A stretch of 64,000 nt of DNA from Snuella sedimenti (lineage in GTDB: Bacteria; Bacteroidota; Bacteroidia; Flavobacteriales; Flavobacteriaceae), in assembly GCF_016428595.1 (NCBI RefSeq), contig NZ_JAELVQ010000014.1, forward strand, positions 49,433 through 113,432. Reading direction: 5' to 3'. The notes below the pieces were generated by a model. It saw only the letters and a list, made by a program, of their open reading frames with translations. It was not told the DNA's origin and ran no database searches. Both the position numbers and the translations under genes were made by a program. Of this stretch, positions 62,173 through 64,000 are shown piece after piece (the stretch's first letter is position 1; each line of letters begins with the position of its first letter).

Positions 62173-63888
62173 ATGAATATGGAAGCAAAACATAAAAAGA
62201 AAACTTTTGGGACTCTTGCAGGCGTATTTACACCTACAACACTCACAATCCTAGGTGTAATTATGTACATCAGACAACCATGGGTAGTAGGCAATGCAGG
62301 TGTTATAGGGGCTTTAGCCATAGTTTTAATATCTGTAACCATTACGCTTACAACTGCACTTAGTTTATCTTCTATCACAACTAATGTAAGGATAGGAAGT
62401 GGAGGCGCATTTAGTCTTATTTCACAATCACTTGGTTTAGAAATAGGCGGTGCAATTGGGGTTCCTTTTTATTTTGCACAGGCAATTGCAGTTGCTATGT
62501 ATATCTTCGGATTTCGTGAAGGCCTACAAACTCTAACCCCAGATATAGATCCTTTTATTCTTGATGTAAGTATTTTTTTCTTTGTCATGCTTATAGCTTT
62601 TATAAGTACAAGTTTTGCCTTTAAAATTCAGTATGTCATTCTTGGTGTTATAGTCCTTTCTTTAGTATCAATTTATGGGGCACTTTTTACCAATGAATTG
62701 AATTATAGTGTTGAATGGTTTGGAAAGTACCCAGGTTCGATAGAGAATAATTTTGATGGCTCGTCTTTTTGGATTGTTTTTGCAGTTTTCTTTCCTGCTG
62801 TAACGGGCGTAATGGCAGGAGCAAATATGTCTGGTGATTTAACGAACCCGCGAAAAAGTATTCCCTATGGAACAATATCTTCTGTTATTATTACAACTAT
62901 AATATATATTAGTCTGATTTTTGTGGCAGCACTAATTGCTTCACCTGGTGAATTGGCTGGAAATTACAATATATTTATAGACAAATCATTATATGCACCC
63001 ATTGTATTAGCGGGATTGTTAGGAGCAACTCTTTCTTCTGCACTAGGTTCGTTTGTGGGGGCTCCGAGAATTTTATCAGCACTTGCAGAAAAAAGAATTT
63101 TGCCAAAAAGCCAAAAGCTAGCTAAATTATCAAAAAGAGGGGAACCTGTTAACGCCATGCTAATCACAGCAGTAATTGTAATTATTGGTATTTCTTTACG
63201 AAATTTGAACACCGTTGCACCTATTCTTACCATGTTTTTTATGATTACATATGCAACGGTAAATATTGTTGCACTGGTTGAGCAATCATTAGGTTTGCCA
63301 AGTTACAGACCAACGCTTAAGATTCCAATTATTATTCCGGCTATCGGAGCTTTGGGTTCCATTACAATAATGTTTGTAATTAACGTAATTGTAGCTTTAT
63401 TTTCATTAGGTTTTATTGTATTGTTTTACCTATATCTGGTAAAAATGAATATAAAATCTATTGCAGGAGATTCTAGAAGTGGGCTATTTACAGCATTGGC
63501 CGAGTGGGCTACAAAAAAAACAAACAATTTAAGACAAGAAAGGGAAGTGAGATCATGGCGTCCCGATTTATTAATGCCCGTTAGCATGCCCAAAGAACTT
63601 CGAAGCTCATTTAAACTTATTCATTCAATAATTTATCCTAAAGGATCTATAAAAATATTGGCTTTGCGACATGAAAATGAAATTGAACAAAAAAATTTGG
63701 AAAATTTTCTTAAAAATGCAGTAAAAAAGTTTAAGGAAAGTGAATTGTCAGTTTCTTACACTACTATTGACAATACTGATTTCAATACCACTGTAAATGT
63801 AAGTATGCAGTCATTAAATGCTGCTTTTTTTAAGCCAAATATAATTTTTGTAAGCATAGATACGACTACCTCAAATTTAAATTATTGA
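62173..63888 (+). CDS. Cation-chloride cotransporter-like permease, C-terminally truncated
   Basis: A membrane transporter of the APC superfamily that resembles Na-K-Cl cotransporters: FGTLAGVFTPTTLTILGVIMYIRQPWVVG, then RIGSGGAFSLISQSLGLEIGGAIG and FFPAVTGVMAGANMSGDLTNPRKSIPYG. About twelve helices occupy residues 15-430. The cytoplasmic C-terminal domain starts near 470 but stops at residue 571 (NLNY), well short of the roughly 700 residues I expect for bacterial homologues. An IS1595-like transposase tail lies about ten bases after the stop, so an insertion probably cut the gene. A duplicated promoter precedes it. Confidence 0.85.
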   Translation: MNMEAKHKKKTFGTLAGVFTPTTLTILGVIMYIRQPWVVGNAGVIGALAIVLISVTITLTTALSLSSITTNVRIGSGGAFSLISQSLGLEIGGAIGVPFYFAQAIAVAMYIFGFREGLQTLTPDIDPFILDVSIFFFVMLIAFISTSFAFKIQYVILGVIVLSLVSIYGALFTNELNYSVEWFGKYPGSIENNFDGSSFWIVFAVFFPAVTGVMAGANMSGDLTNPRKSIPYGTISSVIITTIIYISLIFVAALIASPGELAGNYNIFIDKSLYAPIVLAGLLGATLSSALGSFVGAPRILSALAEKRILPKSQKLAKLSKRGEPVNAMLITAVIVIIGISLRNLNTVAPILTMFFMITYATVNIVALVEQSLGLPSYRPTLKIPIIIPAIGALGSITIMFVINVIVALFSLGFIVLFYLYLVKMNIKSIAGDSRSGLFTALAEWATKKTNNLRQEREVRSWRPDLLMPVSMPKELRSSFKLIHSIIYPKGSIKILALRHENEIEQKNLENFLKNAVKKFKESELSVSYTTIDNTDFNTTVNVSMQSLNAAFFKPNIIFVSIDTTTSNLNY

Positions 63889-63897
63889 CTTAGGCAT

Positions 63898-64000
63898 TTA
63901 ACTACTAATATTTTTGATAAAGCATGGTTCGGTATTCACCATTCTGTTCAAAAGGTTGTCAAAAATGTTTTCTTTCATGAAGCTTCTATTAAAGCGATAA
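63898..64000 (-). mobile_element. IS1595-like transposase, C-terminal end
   Basis: Minus-strand reading frame entering from the right edge; it ends at the TAA complementary to 63898-63900. The last 33 residues begin YRFNRSFMKENIFDNLLNRM. The YRFNR motif followed by a helix with IFDNLL is the characteristic C-terminus of IS1595/ISXO2-type transposases. Only the tail is visible, so the call rests on this short match. The inverted repeat should lie between 63888 and 63898 or just before. Confidence 0.6.

Noticed and set aside
1..64000. tRNA, rRNA or riboswitch genes
   Set aside because: I examined the gaps by eye and found no cloverleaf with a conserved T-loop, no rRNA sequence and no recognisable riboswitch core; a covariance-model search would be needed to be certain.

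Overview
The window is AT-rich bacterial DNA from a member of the Bacteroidota, most likely a marine Flavobacteriaceae. The evidence is the fused cbb3 oxidase subunit CcoN/CcoO, an EF-G2 paralogue, a small membrane protein of the CAL67264 type next to ettA, promoters with the Bacteroidota -7 box TAnnTTTG, start codons without Shine-Dalgarno sequences, two sulfatases, and secreted peptidase and BNR-repeat proteins. I see no rRNA, tRNA, CRISPR array or prophage. One insertion sequence tail runs off the right edge.

Layout. 1-2.1 kb: end of a leucine operon (isopropylmalate synthase, leuB). 2.2-5.1 kb: ASCH protein, MscS-type channel, DUF3817 protein and a YqaA/DedA-like protein, all on the minus strand. 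5.3-8.1 kb: EF-G2 and a small helical protein. 8.2-11.4 kb: YceI lipoprotein, hemN and a double universal stress protein. 11.5-21.1 kb: a complete cbb3 oxidase assembly and structural locus (ccoI, ccoS, ccoNO, ccoQ, ccoP, ccoG, fixH, SafE-like) with a divergent Crp/Fnr regulator. 21.1-28.6 kb: a secreted BNR protein, a YdeI-like protein, M1 and M28 peptidases and a DUF6265 protein. 28.6-29.1 kb: a repeat-rich gap. 29.2-38.1 kb: fatty acid degradation (marR, fadB-like, fadA, acyl-CoA dehydrogenase, with a four-helix-bundle gene inserted) and a long-chain acyl-CoA ligase. 38.4-41.1 kb: pyruvate phosphate dikinase. 41.2-49 kb: two separate sulfatases around a serine synthesis group (serC, serA), a LuxC-like acyl-CoA reductase and a ferredoxin. 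49.1-51.4 kb: CAL67264-type protein, ettA and a small membrane protein. 51.9-60.6 kb: a seven-gene operon of mostly unknown function built around a coiled-coil protein and a classical AAA ATPase. 60.6-64 kb: a disturbed area with a partial gene duplication, a PNPOx-like gene and a cation-chloride-cotransporter-like gene cut short beside an IS1595-like transposase tail.

Two things stand out. First, five promoters (EF-G2, hemN, ccoS operon, ccoI, ppdK) each carry a TGAY-N4-RTCA palindrome centred exactly 29.5 bases before a -7 box, about -41.5 from the inferred start. This is the class II position for a Crp/Fnr activator, and the obvious candidate is the cysteine-bearing Fnr-like protein encoded beside the oxidase genes. 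It would tie low-oxygen respiration, anaerobic haem synthesis, PPi-linked carbon metabolism and an unusual elongation factor into one response. Second, the operon at 51.9-60.6 kb (coiled coil, unknown, AAA ATPase with altered Walker B, Nudix, unknown, two membrane proteins) looks like an undescribed membrane-linked ATPase machine. Its tail gene has been partly duplicated.
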